This document shows positions 53,301-64,000 of a stretch of 64,000 nucleotides of DNA, in pieces; within the stretch, counting starts at the first letter, position 1; the number at the start of each line of letters is the position of its first letter. The translations under genes and the position numbers were made by a program. This stretch comes from Mycoplasmataceae bacterium. GTDB lineage: Bacteria > Bacillota_I > Bacilli_A > Mycoplasmatales > Mycoplasmoidaceae. The DNA is taken from positions 1 through 64,000 of the forward strand of contig JAISBY010000011.1 in NCBI GenBank assembly GCA_031265955.1, written 5' to 3'. The notes under the pieces were generated by a model. The model did not search any database. It saw only the letters and a program-made list of their open reading frames with translations, and was not told where the DNA came from.

Positions 53301-53864
53301 ATGGAACAAGTTTCAGATAAAAAACAAAACGACATTTGGAATAAATTCTTAAAGTATTTGAAAAATAATTTTTCTAAAAAAAATAATTTGTGAAGGTTAT
53401 TTGGTTTTGCTATAGCGTTAGTTGTTGTTCTAGTTCCATCGTTAACATGTAATTTAATGATTCGTAACGGTGATTGACAATGACCTCACAATATCGCTTA
53501 CAATGATGGTATCGCTTTTAGTGCATTGGTTGGCAAAACAGCATTAATTTATTTCCTACAGGCATTCATTTGCTTCATCGTTCTATTAGCCACTCTTTTT
53601 ACTGATAAATGATATCATTCTCTATTATTATCACTAGCTTTAGTTGGAGGACTTTTTAATCTTATTGATAGAGCAACACAACCATCACCTCATTTAAATA
53701 CAGTAATTGACTATTTACCCACTGGTAATACCACTTCTAATTTTCCAGACGTTTTTATCCTTACAGGTGTCATTGGTTTTTCAGTTCTATATGTAATAAT
53801 TACTATCTATGGACTTACTAAACGTAAAAACAAGCAAGATAAAAATGACAAAAATAAAAGTTAG
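53301..53864 (+). CDS. lspA: Lipoprotein signal peptidase (187 aa)
   Basis: An aspartic protease that removes the signal peptide of diacylated prolipoproteins. Four membrane helices start at about 32, 70, 86 and 152. The catalytic aspartates are in NTVIDYL (137) and NFPDVFI (150), with FNLIDR at 119-124. The N-terminal 30 residues are charged and longer than usual. Nearly all Trp codons are UGA. Works after Lgt (12627). Its end overlaps the pseudouridine synthase start by 20 bases. Confidence 0.9.
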
Positions 53865-54753
53865 CGGTTTGCTAGAGAGAACACGTTTAGATCTTTATCT
53901 TGTTAAGCATTTAAAAGAAAATAGAACAACTGTCGGAAAATTGTTAGACCAAAAGCTCGTTTTAGTCAATGATCAATTGCCTGGTAAAGCTGGTTTATTG
54001 ATAGAAAATGGTTTTATTATTGAAATAGAAAATTTGTCTGCGAAACCTACTAGTTTATTACCATCTAAAAATAAACTAAAAATTGTTTATGAGGATAATG
54101 ATTTAATTGTGGTTGATAAACCAAAACATATATTAGTTCATCCAACTACTTTTAACGAAGGCAACACAGTTGTGAATATTTTGTTAAAAAAAATTAAAAT
54201 TAAAGAATTCAAAGATTCATTAAGACCCGGCATTGTTCATCGATTAGATAGAGATACAACTGGTTTATTAGTAATAGCTAAAAATAAAAAAACTTGCGAA
54301 TCTTTAATTGCTCAAATTTCCAATAAAACTCTTATTCGTAAATATCTTGCATTAGTGCATTACAATTTTGTGGATCAATTTTTATTAATTAAAGTCCCAA
54401 TTGATAGAAGCAAACAAAATTCATTAAAAATGGTAGTAAGCGATGATTCGAAAGCTAAACCCGCACAAACTGAAGTAACTGTCTTAGAGAACTATAAAAA
54501 TGGTTCCTTAATTGAATGTCGTTTGTTAACTGGAAGAACTCATCAAATAAGAGTACATATGGCCTACATCCACCACCCTGTGTTCAATGATGAATTGTAC
54601 GGAAAATATGATGGTTACAAAGACTACGGACAGTTCTTGCATGCACATTCTCTATCTTTTATCCATCCTACTTCTCATAAATTCTTGCAATTCAATAGTA
54701 ATCCTGACAAAACATTCAATAATTTAAAAAGTAAATTAAAGGATGCAAAATAA
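53845..54753 (+). CDS. RluD-type pseudouridine synthase (302 aa)
   Basis: Converts uridines in rRNA or tRNA to pseudouridine. An S4-like N-terminal domain (RLDLYLVKHL, TVGKLLDQKLVLVN) precedes the catalytic domain with VVDKPKHILVHP and GIVHRLDRDTTGLL (catalytic Asp 136), then LLTGRTHQIRVHMAYI. The start at 53845 (MTKIKVSG) is preferred to an ATG 36 bases upstream that lies deeper in lspA. Which U is modified cannot be told. lspA-rluD is the common pairing in Firmicutes. Confidence 0.9.
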   Translation: MTKIKVSGLLERTRLDLYLVKHLKENRTTVGKLLDQKLVLVNDQLPGKAGLLIENGFIIEIENLSAKPTSLLPSKNKLKIVYEDNDLIVVDKPKHILVHPTTFNEGNTVVNILLKKIKIKEFKDSLRPGIVHRLDRDTTGLLVIAKNKKTCESLIAQISNKTLIRKYLALVHYNFVDQFLLIKVPIDRSKQNSLKMVVSDDSKAKPAQTEVTVLENYKNGSLIECRLLTGRTHQIRVHMAYIHHPVFNDELYGKYDGYKDYGQFLHAHSLSFIHPTSHKFLQFNSNPDKTFNNLKSKLKDAK

Positions 54754-55319
54754 TGTTTGTTCTATTTATAGATGTAACTCAAACTCATTGCAATTTAGCT
54801 ATTTTGAAAAATAATAAAATAATGACCAAGTTCTCTACTAGCACTCACAATAATTTAACTGATATTGTTGTTGAACACATTAATAACTTATTAAAAAAAT
54901 ATAAAATCAATAAGAGTAAAATTAAAAAAATTTTTGTAACAATAGGCCCAGGTAGTTTTACTGGTGTGCGTGTTGGTATATTGATTGCCAAAACATGATC
55001 TTTAATAAATAGAACACATATATATATCATAGATTCTTTGTGACTACAACTACCAAAAAATTCGGGATTATCAATTCTGGATGCTCGGGGTACAATGGTT
55101 TATGTGGCGGTATATAAGAATAGAAAATGTATCATGAAACCCACAATCATTACTGAGCAAAAAGCTGAGTTATTAATAAAAACATATAAGAATTTAGGTG
55201 TTTATATTCAATATAAGTCTGTTAATGTGTTTGATAATTTAATTCACCACTTGCATGATTTTACTTTAGTTAGAAACATTAATACATTAATCCCTCTTTA
55301 TGTAAAGAAAGCGGTCTAA
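54753..55319 (+). CDS. tsaB: tRNA threonylcarbamoyladenosine protein TsaB (188 aa)
   Basis: An inactive HSP70/actin-fold partner of TsaD in making t6A at tRNA position 37. The N terminus is FVLFIDVTQTHCNLAIL, and the family motif TIGPGSFTGVRVGI is near 65-78. Two or three UGA Trp lie near 82-97. Length 188 is a little short. The ATG overlaps the previous stop by one base and rimI starts in its stop codon, so the genes are tightly coupled. tsaD and tsaE are not in the window. Confidence 0.9.
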
Positions 55320-55738
55320 TGCTTAAAAAATTATCACTTCAAGATATTAAATATATTGTAAATTGAGACAATCATTTTTCGTTAAAGCAATTAGAAAACA
55401 TGATTTCTAATATTAATTATTTTCATTATGGTATTTTTAATGATCAAGTGGTTGTTGGCTATATCCTAGCTTCTGTTAGCGATGATGTAGATTTAGTTTG
55501 AATTTATGTTGAATCAGAATATCGTCATCAAGGTTATGCGACTCGGTTAATGAATACATTAGTCAAAACATATGAAAATAAAACAATATGATTAGAGGTT
55601 AATAAAAATAATGATGTAGCTATTACTCTATATAAGAAAATAGGTTTTATTTGCACACATGAAAGGTTAAATTATTATCCAAATAAAGATACAGCGATCA
55701 TTATGAAAAAACAAAACAAGGCAAAAAAACAAAACTAA
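55319..55738 (+). CDS. rimI: GNAT acetyltransferase, RimI-like (139 aa)
   Basis: An N-acetyltransferase fold: VVGYILASV, VWIYVESEYRHQGYATRLMN (acetyl-CoA binding) and IWLEVNKNNDVAITLYKKIG with FICTHERLNYY match RimI. Likely acetylates a protein N terminus. It is placed directly after tsaB, the usual tsaB-rimI order. The C terminus is Lys-rich. The stop lies in a 15-bp perfect inverted repeat that ends the operon. Confidence 0.88.
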
Positions 55739-55763
55739 GCTAATATTTAATATTAGCTTAGTT
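55733..55763 (+). terminator. Inverted repeat ending the lspA-rimI operon
   Basis: AACTAAGCTAATATT (55733-55747), one base, AATATTAGCTTAGTT (55749-55763). The stem is perfect but the T-run is short. It includes the rimI stop codon and lies 29 bases before the convergent RelB-like gene stop, so may serve both. Confidence 0.65.
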
Positions 55764-55791
55764 TATTCCTCTTAAATGAGTAATATTTTTG

Positions 55792-56082
55792 TTATTTTGT
55801 TTTTGATTTTAGTGATTCAGAAAATTTGTTTAAATCTGCAAGTAAATTACTAAATTTGCTAACAGCTTCATCAATTGCTTTTTTGCTTTCAACAGCTGTC
55901 TTAATTTCTTCTCTTTCTGCTAAATGTCTATCAATATGAGAAATATCGAAAGGGATTCTTTTAGTTGTTATAGTTTTTCTAATAAATAAACTTAAAGCAG
56001 CAGATGGAGTAATTCCTACGGATCCACAGAATTGTTCAAATTCTAATTTTTCTTTGTCATCAATTCTAAATGTAATAATCAT
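55792..56082 (-). CDS. RelB/DinJ-type antitoxin-like protein (96 aa)
   Basis: The N terminus MIITFRIDDKEKLEFEQFC and GITPSAALSLFIRKTI with IPFDI is the ribbon-helix-helix domain of RelB/DinJ proteins. The C-terminal half is helical and charged. No toxin frame is found on either side. The 290 bases upstream (56083-56375) hold no gene that I can see. It may be an orphan antitoxin or a small regulator. Confidence 0.78.
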   Translation of the reverse strand: MIITFRIDDKEKLEFEQFCGSVGITPSAALSLFIRKTITTKRIPFDISHIDRHLAEREEIKTAVESKKAIDEAVSKFSNLLADLNKFSESLKSKTK

Positions 56083-56375
56083 GGTTTTCCTTATTATTTT
56101 ATTAATGCTAATTTACAATCAGAAATATTCCTATGGTTTAGACATAAAATAAACCTTTATGGCTCATTTTGGATAGATTTAGTTTTTGGGTCTTAGCATT
56201 CGTGGCCGTTCAAGAAACTAGCGACTTTATGTTTTAGATACATAGAAGTCTAATCATTCACATGTCTTAACACAACATATTGCTGATTGCATTACAATTG
56301 TAACAAATTTTTCAAAAAAATGATTACTTATTTCATATTTTTTGCTTAAAAAACCACTTTTTTAACATTTAAATA

Positions 56376-56404
56376 AAAAAATGCAGTTCATCACTGCATT
56401 TTTG
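56376..56404 (-). terminator. dnaK terminator
   Basis: AAAAATGCAGT, loop TCATC, ACTGCATTTTT, followed on the minus strand by T-rich sequence. It lies 3 bases past the dnaK stop. A clear intrinsic terminator. Confidence 0.85.
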
Positions 56405-56406
56405 TT

Positions 56407-58173
<1,767 letters not shown>

Positions 58174-58208
58174 CTATTTTTAAATTTAGCTTTGTTAATT
58201 GTGAGACC

Positions 58209-58250
58209 ATTATAGCATACATGTTAGCACTTGTCAATAGTGAGTGCTAA
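58209..58250 (-). promoter_or_regulatory. dnaK promoter with CIRCE operator
   Basis: CIRCE is TTAGCACTT-N9-GAGTGCTAA at 58224-58250, one mismatch from consensus. On the minus strand TTGACA (58232-58237) lies in its loop and right arm, then a 17-base spacer and TATAAT (58209-58214). HrcA bound here would cover the -35 box. This is strong evidence for heat-shock repression by HrcA. Confidence 0.92.
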
Positions 58251-58268
58251 CATATTTTAGACCTTTGT

Positions 58269-60002
58269 TTAACTAGCTTTCCTAGTACTTTGAAGGTGAT
58301 GTTTGGCTAATTCGCTGTTTATGACCCTATCCATTTTTAAATATTTAATAGGTTGAATGTTGGAATTAGTATTAAATGTTTCGTTATTCTTATCAGGTCT
58401 AATATTAACAATTAGAGTCATAAAAATAGATAAGAATTGACAGAAATTAATGACAAAAAATGCTTGAAACCATAAAGGCATATATAAAAAATTAGGAATA
58501 ATCCATCATTTTTCGTTTTGAGTCGCTGGAGTTAATATATAAAAATACGCAAGTATTGAAAATAAAATCATGCAAGACATAGCAATTAATTCCCGTCGAT
58601 TATGAATTAAATTTCTGATGAATGAAATTTTATGTTTGTGCTTTGGACTAACTCAAAAAAATGCTTTTTTTCTAAAAATTACCTTTAAAACTCAAGCTTC
58701 AATTCGAGAATAAAACATTGCTGAAAGAGAAATTCCCGTTACTATAGCATATATAACGAATGCAAAAATATTCATTCTTCCCACATAACATAGAATGTCA
58801 TTTAAAAACGGAACTATTGCAAATATGATTGTTCCAAATAATAAAAACTGGCTAGTTGATTGATGAAAATTTAGAGCAACAAATACACAAGTATTCACGA
58901 AACTAAAGAATGATGGGGTAATAGCACTAATTTCGTAAATAAACCTTATCGAAAAAAACACTTTGGCATTAAATAAAGATTTCATTCTAAAAATTTTTCT
59001 TCATTTTCTTTCTACTAATGTAATGTTCGCATAATCCATACGAACCATTAACTTTTTTTCGTTTACATAATTTACTTGCGACATATTACCACATGTTACT
59101 AAGTTAGAAATTATGGAAGTCCATCCTTTTGAAATTACTTCAAATGAAAGAGCCACATCTTCGCTAACAAAATTAGGAAAAGCATAACCAATATCAGCAA
59201 AACATTTTTTACTAATTATTACTCCTCTTCCTAGACAAAGCGGCTGAGTAATACGGTTTTGAAAAAAGTTCAAGTGAAAACCAGCTTCGTAATTGGGCAT
59301 TCTTATATTTTGATAAACACTATTGGTTTTATAACCAGTTTGAAATGTTTGAATATAGCCCAGCTTTTTTTGAGTTGAATAAAATAACGGAATTGAATCA
59401 GATAAAAAATTTTTAGGAGCAACTATATCAGCATCTAAAATAGCAAAATAATCCCACTGGTATTTGTTTGCTCCTCCTGGTAAATTTCTGAAGAAATGAT
59501 TGATATTTCCCGCCTTGTTGTCATGAATGTTTCTTCTCACAACTTTGACATTATGCTTTTTAGCAAATTCATCAATACGTTTGATAAAGACTAAATCATC
59601 GGAATCATCTAAAATGTAAAATTCATAATTTTTATATTCTTGTTTCATAGATTGTAATAGGACATTAGGTACAAAATCATTACGAGTAGGATATAAAACC
59701 AACACCTTCGGTAATTTTTCAGGCATTTTAGCATTCACTCTCAACCGAACCAATTCTCTTGTAATAGAACGTCTTGTAAGATGTGAAAAAATGATGGTAT
59801 ATAAATTACAAAATCCAATAGTTCAACCTAAGATTGTTCAGAAAGCCGTAAAAACTAAAAAAATGCGAATAGTAGTTACTGAATAGCTTTGAAATATCGC
59901 ATCACTATTTCATAAATGGATGACATAAAATTGAACGATGATTCAAATGATAGCAGCCCACACTATAAACACTGGAATATAAAATCATTTTCATTTTTTC
60001 AT
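58269..60002 (-). CDS. Membrane glycosyltransferase family 2, processive type (577 aa)
   Basis: Two N-terminal helices (FYIPVFIVWAAIIWIIVQFY and IFLVFTAFWTILGWTIGF), a cytosolic GT2 domain, and several C-terminal helices. The GT domain has VLYPTRNDFVP, LDDSDD, AILDADIVAP (metal site near 190), QTFQTGY, a FVSEDVALSF acid pair and ERKWRK, which may take the place of the QxxRW box. This layout fits cellulose-synthase-like polymerases that make and export a capsule glycan from UDP-sugar. The polymer is unknown; galU (23353) could supply UDP-glucose. Confidence 0.85.
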
Positions 60003-60183
60003 AATTTTATATTTGTTTTTGTAATCCTCTTAATTTACGAATGCTTAATTATGTGATAAATGAATGCAAAAAAACTATTTTTATTACCAAAATATAATTA
60101 ATTTCAAAAAAATGCATGATGAATATTTCGCTCAAATGTTTATTTAATCCACATATAATTCACTTTATATTTTTAAGGAATTT

Positions 60184-60426
60184 ATGTCTAACCCAAAAAT
60201 TATCAACGCCATTAAAAAAGCATCACAAGAAGCTAATGTTAGTTTAACTTTAGACCCATCTACTTATAATTCAACATTAAAATCACTTGATGTTGACTCT
60301 TTAAATGCCATGAGTATTATTATTAGTGCTGAAAAGATTCTTAATGTTCGTTTACCCGATGAAGACTTAGCCAACTTAAAGACATTAGGTGATTTAATTC
60401 AATCATTTGAAAAACTAGTAAAATAG
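60184..60426 (+). CDS. acpP: Acyl carrier protein (80 aa)
   Basis: Carries acyl groups on a phosphopantetheine at Ser 39 in the LDVDSLNAM motif. The four-helix pattern and length are typical. Helix III (RLPDEDLANLKTLGDLIQSF) is standard. An AAGGA site lies 5 bases before the ATG. It stands alone, with the tRNA-Trp gene next. Mollicutes that lack fatty acid synthesis still keep ACP, often for lipid uptake or transfer. Confidence 0.93.
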   Translation: MSNPKIINAIKKASQEANVSLTLDPSTYNSTLKSLDVDSLNAMSIIISAEKILNVRLPDEDLANLKTLGDLIQSFEKLVK

Positions 60427-60476
60427 ATTCTATGAACATTACATATAATCATTGCTTGTTCTTACCATTCCTACCT

Positions 60477-60552
60477 AGGAGTGTAGTTCAATTGGTAGAA
60501 CAGCGGTCTTCAAAACCGCCTGTTGTGGGTTCAAGTCCTGCCACTCCTGCCA
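60477..60552 (+). tRNA. trnW: tRNA-Trp (anticodon UCA), reads UGA
   Basis: A 76-base cloverleaf with encoded CCA. The acceptor stem pairs AGGAGTG with CACTCCT. The anticodon arm is GCGGT-CTTCAAA-ACCGC, so the anticodon is UCA. The T arm has GGGTTCAAGTCC or close. It reads UGA and, by wobble, UGG, which explains the code seen throughout. Length and the T-arm rule out a selenocysteine tRNA. Confidence 0.95.
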
Positions 60553-60603
60553 GAAATCCTGAATCATTGAATTAGGAATTGGAATAGGTAATGAATACTA
60601 AAT

Positions 60604-60635
60604 AAAAATGTCTTATTTAATATGAAGACATTTTT
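60604..60635. terminator. Bidirectional terminator between tRNA-Trp and tilS
   Basis: AAAAATGTCTT, a 10-base loop, AAGACATTTTT, with T-runs on both strands. The tilS stop codon (60634-60636) overlaps the end of the stem. Confidence 0.8.
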
Positions 60636-61515
60636 ATTTTACAATAACTAACTTATCTTTAATTTTAGCTAGATAACTATTAGTTCCAATTCTTAATTTT
60701 GTTTTATTATTATCACCCATCAAAAACTGTTGAACTAATTTCATTTTGTTAAAAGACAATCTAGATACATCATATTCTCTTAAATATTTATAAATTATTT
60801 GTATTTGTAACCCATCTTCCATTTTTCTATACAAATTAATATTAAATTTACTTTTTTTTCATTGTTCATAATATTTGTTAATTATGAAAAATAATTTTTT
60901 GTGTTTTTTATTAAATTTTTGAAATTCATTGTAAATCATATTTTTGTCTTTTAATGATCATTTAGAAATACTGTTACGAATTCTATTTCTCTCATAAATA
61001 TTTAATTCGTTCGTTTCATCTAACCCATATTTAATCTTGTTGTGATCGCAATAATTTAATATGGTTTTTTTTCACACATTCAATAACGGACGATAAATAT
61101 TTAAATCTTTATACTGACTTTTAGTTTGGATGCCTATAAATGGAGCTGCTGTATTTCTTTGAACTTGCATAATTGCAGTTTCTAGAAAATCATCTTTATT
61201 GTGAGCAATTAAAACAGTATCTAAAGAATATTTATGGGCAATTTTCGTAAAAAAATCATAACGAATTAATCTGGCTATGTTTTGAAAATTATGACTAATC
61301 TTATGATATTCATCATAAATAGATTTTGTCACTAACAACCTTTTAAATATTATTTTGTGTGATTTACAGTATTGTTCAGCAATCTCAGCATCGCGTTTAG
61401 CTGACAAACGTTTTTGATAATTAACATGGCACACTACCGAAATTTGTCTTACATACATATCAAGCATTGTCATTGAATCTGACCCGCCAGATACAGCGGC
61501 TAAATATTTCTTCAT
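60634..61515 (-). CDS. tilS: tRNA(Ile)-lysidine synthase (293 aa)
   Basis: Attaches lysine to C34 of the tRNA-Ile that reads AUA. The N-terminal PP-loop is AVSGGSDSMTML (about 7-18). Further marks are HVNYQKRLSAKRDAEIAE and LIAHNKDDFLET. A UGA Trp near 148 joins the ATPase part to a reduced C-terminal domain (ERNRIRNSISKW). At 293 residues it is short, lacking much of the C-terminal region of larger TilS, as in other mollicutes. It follows fhs by 2 bases. Confidence 0.92.
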
Positions 61516-61517
61516 GA

Positions 61518-63077
61518 TTACATTTTACAAGCAGCTGGTGTTTTAGGTAATCCAGGCATTCTAAATATATCTCCAGTCAATACAACAATAAAATTAGACC
61601 CATTATTTATTATCAAATCTTTCACATGAATATAAAATGGTTTGACAGGAATAATTTCTTTAGGATTATCACTAAATGTGAGTGGAGTTTTTGCCATACA
61701 AACTCATGCCTTAGAATTTTGAAACGTTTTAAGTTTCGCTTCAGCTTTAGAAGAATATTTAACTCCTGCTGCACCATAGCATCTTGCAACAATCTTAGAA
61801 ATTTTAATATCTAGTTTATCATCCTTTGAGTATGCTGGCTTCAATAATTTCTTATGCTTGCATGCTTCCACAACTTTTTTTGCCAAATCTGTTCCGCCAA
61901 AAGATCCTTTTTCAAACACTTTTGTAAAAGAATATGTAATTTTATTAGTTTTCAAAAAAGATTCTAATATATTAATTTCTTCTTTAGAATCAGCTGCAAA
62001 ATGATTAATTGCAACAATCACTGGTAAATTAAAAGCTTTAATGTTTTCTATATGCTGCTTTAAATTTTCAATTCCTTCTACCAAAGCTTTACTGTTGCCA
62101 TGTTCTTTGTTGCCGTGCATTATTAAAGAACGAATACTGGCCACTAAAATAACGACATTCGGATTCAATCCTCCGTTGTCACAAACTATATCTAAAAACT
62201 TCTCAGCACCTAAGTCACTACCAAATCCAGCCTCTGTTACCGTATACTCAGCAATATTCATAGCGGTTTTGGTAGCAAATAAAGTATTGCAACCGTGTGC
62301 TATATTAGCAAATGGACCCCCATGAATCAATCCTACATTACCTTCTAAAGATTGGACAGCATTTGGTCATAAAGCATTATGCAAAATTTTTATAATTGCC
62401 CCAGTAATACATAAATCTTTAACATAAATAGGTTTTTGGTTTTTAGTATACGCCACAATAATGTTATCAATGCGATGGCATAATTCTTTTTCATCGTTTG
62501 CTAAACAAAAAATAGCCATTAATTCGCTAGCCGCGGTAATATCAAATCCTGACTGATATTTAATGTTTTTCGTGGGATTGATATTAACCTCAATCATTCT
62601 TAAGGCGCGATCATTCACATCCATTACTCGATGCCAAATAATATTGTTTATATCAATCTGTAATTCATTACCTCAATAAATATGATTATCAATACAAGCA
62701 GAAATTAAATTATTGGCTGCGGTAATAGCATGAAAATCACCCGTTAAATGCAAATCAATATCTTCTTTTGGGATAACCTGTGATTTGCCGCCCCCATTAG
62801 CTCCGCCTTTAAAACCAAAAACTGGTCCCATCGATGGTTCTCGTAATGCTACAATTGATTTTTTACCAATTTTATTTAGTGCGTCATTTAAGCCGATAGA
62901 AACTGTTGTTTTGCCTTCACCAGCTGGTGTTGGTGAAATAGCTGTAACTAATATTAATTTTTTATTAGCAGAAGGCTTTTTCAAAATGGGTTTAATCTTG
63001 GCTAAATAATCACCGTATAAAATGGTGTTACTTTTATTTATGTGATACTTTTGTAAAACTTTACTTATTTTATTCAT
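61518..63077 (-). CDS. fhs: Formate-tetrahydrofolate ligase (519 aa)
   Basis: Makes 10-formyl-THF from formate, ATP and THF. Marks are [19 protein letters not shown] (nucleotide loop), [78 protein letters not shown] and [13 protein letters not shown]. At 519 residues it is about 35 shorter than usual. Several Trp are UGA. It would use formate from the split PFL to supply one-carbon units for purines and fMet. It is cotranscribed with tilS. Confidence 0.95.
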
Positions 63078-63146
63078 AAATGAAAAGTTATTATAAACAC
63101 TACAATTACATTTTTGCTTTTATTAGATGTTTTATAATACATGAAT

Positions 63147-64000
63147 ATGGAAAATAACGATTTTCTCAATCTACTGGATGAAATTACTGAAAAAAAACAA
63201 TCTTTATTTATTACAGGACCAGCTGGTGTTGGCAAAACGCACCTATTAACGGCAATTTATAACTCTCTAAAAGCACAAGGCGAAAAAATAGTCTTAACCT
63301 CTACCACTGGAATTAATGCTTTGAACTTAGGCGGAATTACGATTCACAAGTTAATGGGATTGCAAAATCGAACTGATATGGGATATATTGGTTTTATGAA
63401 ATCTTCTTTTCTCTTCCGAGGAATTTCCATGCGTATGACTAAAGTTGATTACATCATTATTGATGAGGTATCAATGCTACGAGCTGATACGTTTGAATTA
63501 ATTAATGAGATATTGAAACAGACTACTCAATCAGACAAACCATTTGGTGGCAAGGTTATGATTTTCACAGGTGATTTTTATCAAATTCCTCCAGTAGTCA
63601 AAAGTTGAGAAAAAAAACAAAATCAATGATTATTTAATTCACTTTCGTGAAAGGCAGCAAATATTAAAACTATCCATTTACAAGATGTTTATCGTCAGGA
63701 AGATAAAAATTTCGTCAGTTTTTTAAACGATATACGAACTGGTAAATGAAACCCTAAGACTGCTTCAGTTCTTGAAAAATGCGTGAATCGAGTGATGCCG
63801 AAAGATACCACAGTATTTTTTTCAACAAACGAAGAATGCGATAATTTTAACATTCAGCGTTTAAATGAAATTGATGGCCCTATGTACACATTTGAAGCTG
63901 AAATTAGAGGTAAACGTAATCATAAATTTAAACATGATAAAGAAGCCATTGTTAGAGATTGTATCGCAAAACCACTTTTGCAGCTCAAAGTTGGCACTCG
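63147..64000 (+). CDS. PIF1-like helicase, 5' part (cut by window end)
   Basis: A superfamily 1B helicase. Walker A is ITGPAGVGKTHLL near 23-35, then STTGINALNLGGITIH, DYIIIDEVSMLRAD (Walker B) and VMIFTGDFYQIPPV (motif III). UGA Trp follow. The frame runs off the right edge, so the C-terminal half is not seen. A TATAAT box at 63133-63138 puts the mRNA start within a few bases of ATG 63147, so it is probably leaderless; ATG 63141 is the alternative. Confidence 0.88.

Noticed and set aside
56083-56375. A toxin gene beside the RelB-like gene
   Set aside because: No frame of useful length with a start codon and sensible composition was found on either strand.
60477-60552. tRNA with UCA anticodon as a selenocysteine tRNA
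   Set aside because: The length is 76 with a normal cloverleaf, and UGA is used as Trp in nearly every gene, so tRNA-Trp is the right call.

Overview
The window is AT-rich, gene-dense DNA from a wall-less bacterium of the class Mollicutes that reads UGA as tryptophan. Almost every long gene (guaA, metG, rnr, recA, dnaK, pyrG, fhs) is intact only if in-frame TGA codons are read as Trp. The window also carries the matching tRNA-Trp with a UCA anticodon (60477-60552). Lifestyle clues point to a fermenting anaerobe in a host or gut: pyruvate formate-lyase and its activase, phosphotransacetylase, formate-THF ligase, rubrerythrin, thioredoxin reductase, PTS sugar uptake and HPr kinase. A MurNAc-type uptake and degradation set suggests feeding on other bacteria's cell walls. 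The species cannot be named from the sequence alone.

Layout. 1-3.3 kb: a possible transposase end, a Cys-rich peptide, two GT2 glycosyltransferases and an alpha/beta hydrolase. 3.3-18.7 kb: core genes (guaA, guaB without CBS domains, metG, smpB, rnr, secG, whiA, trxB, lgt, hprK, recA with a tail of tiny ORFs, a membrane protein, dnaX). 18.8-24.3 kb: a papain-like lipoprotein, a shortened transposase, pta, a coiled-coil protein, galU. 24.4-30.9 kb: a BspA-like lipoprotein, rubrerythrin, rarA/HxlR facing a metallothionein-like peptide, rnmV, prs, SRP RNA, pflA. 31-37.4 kb: a three-gene surface-protein operon with tandem 294-bp repeats. 37.4-42.3 kb: PTS permease, serine hydrolase lipoprotein and MurNAc-6-P etherase. 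42.4-48.1 kb: a second coiled-coil paralog, gene fossils and three more surface proteins. 48.1-50.4 kb: a pyruvate formate-lyase split into two genes. 50.5-64 kb: ispG, pyrG, lspA, rluD-like, tsaB, rimI, a RelB-like antitoxin, dnaK under CIRCE, a membrane glycosyltransferase, acpP, tRNA-Trp, tilS, fhs and a PIF1-like helicase cut by the window end.

How the parts fit. PflB/PflA split pyruvate into acetyl-CoA and formate. Pta takes acetyl-CoA to acetyl-phosphate, and Fhs loads formate onto tetrahydrofolate. Lgt and LspA supply the lipoproteins seen here. A large share of the window is surface protein genes.

The most unusual signals are: (1) the glycyl-radical domain of pyruvate formate-lyase on its own 79-residue gene; (2) several contingency-type repeats, namely poly-G/C tracts of 7-9 bases in two hydrolase genes, a surface gene and a promoter spacer, plus an (AG)11 tract inside a leader ORF ahead of a perfect intrinsic terminator; (3) an identical 20-bp promoter element shared by recA and two coiled-coil paralogs, with related mini-ORFs behind recA; and (4) a MurNAc utilisation set in an organism that should have no wall. 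All calls come from reading the sequence; no database search was run.
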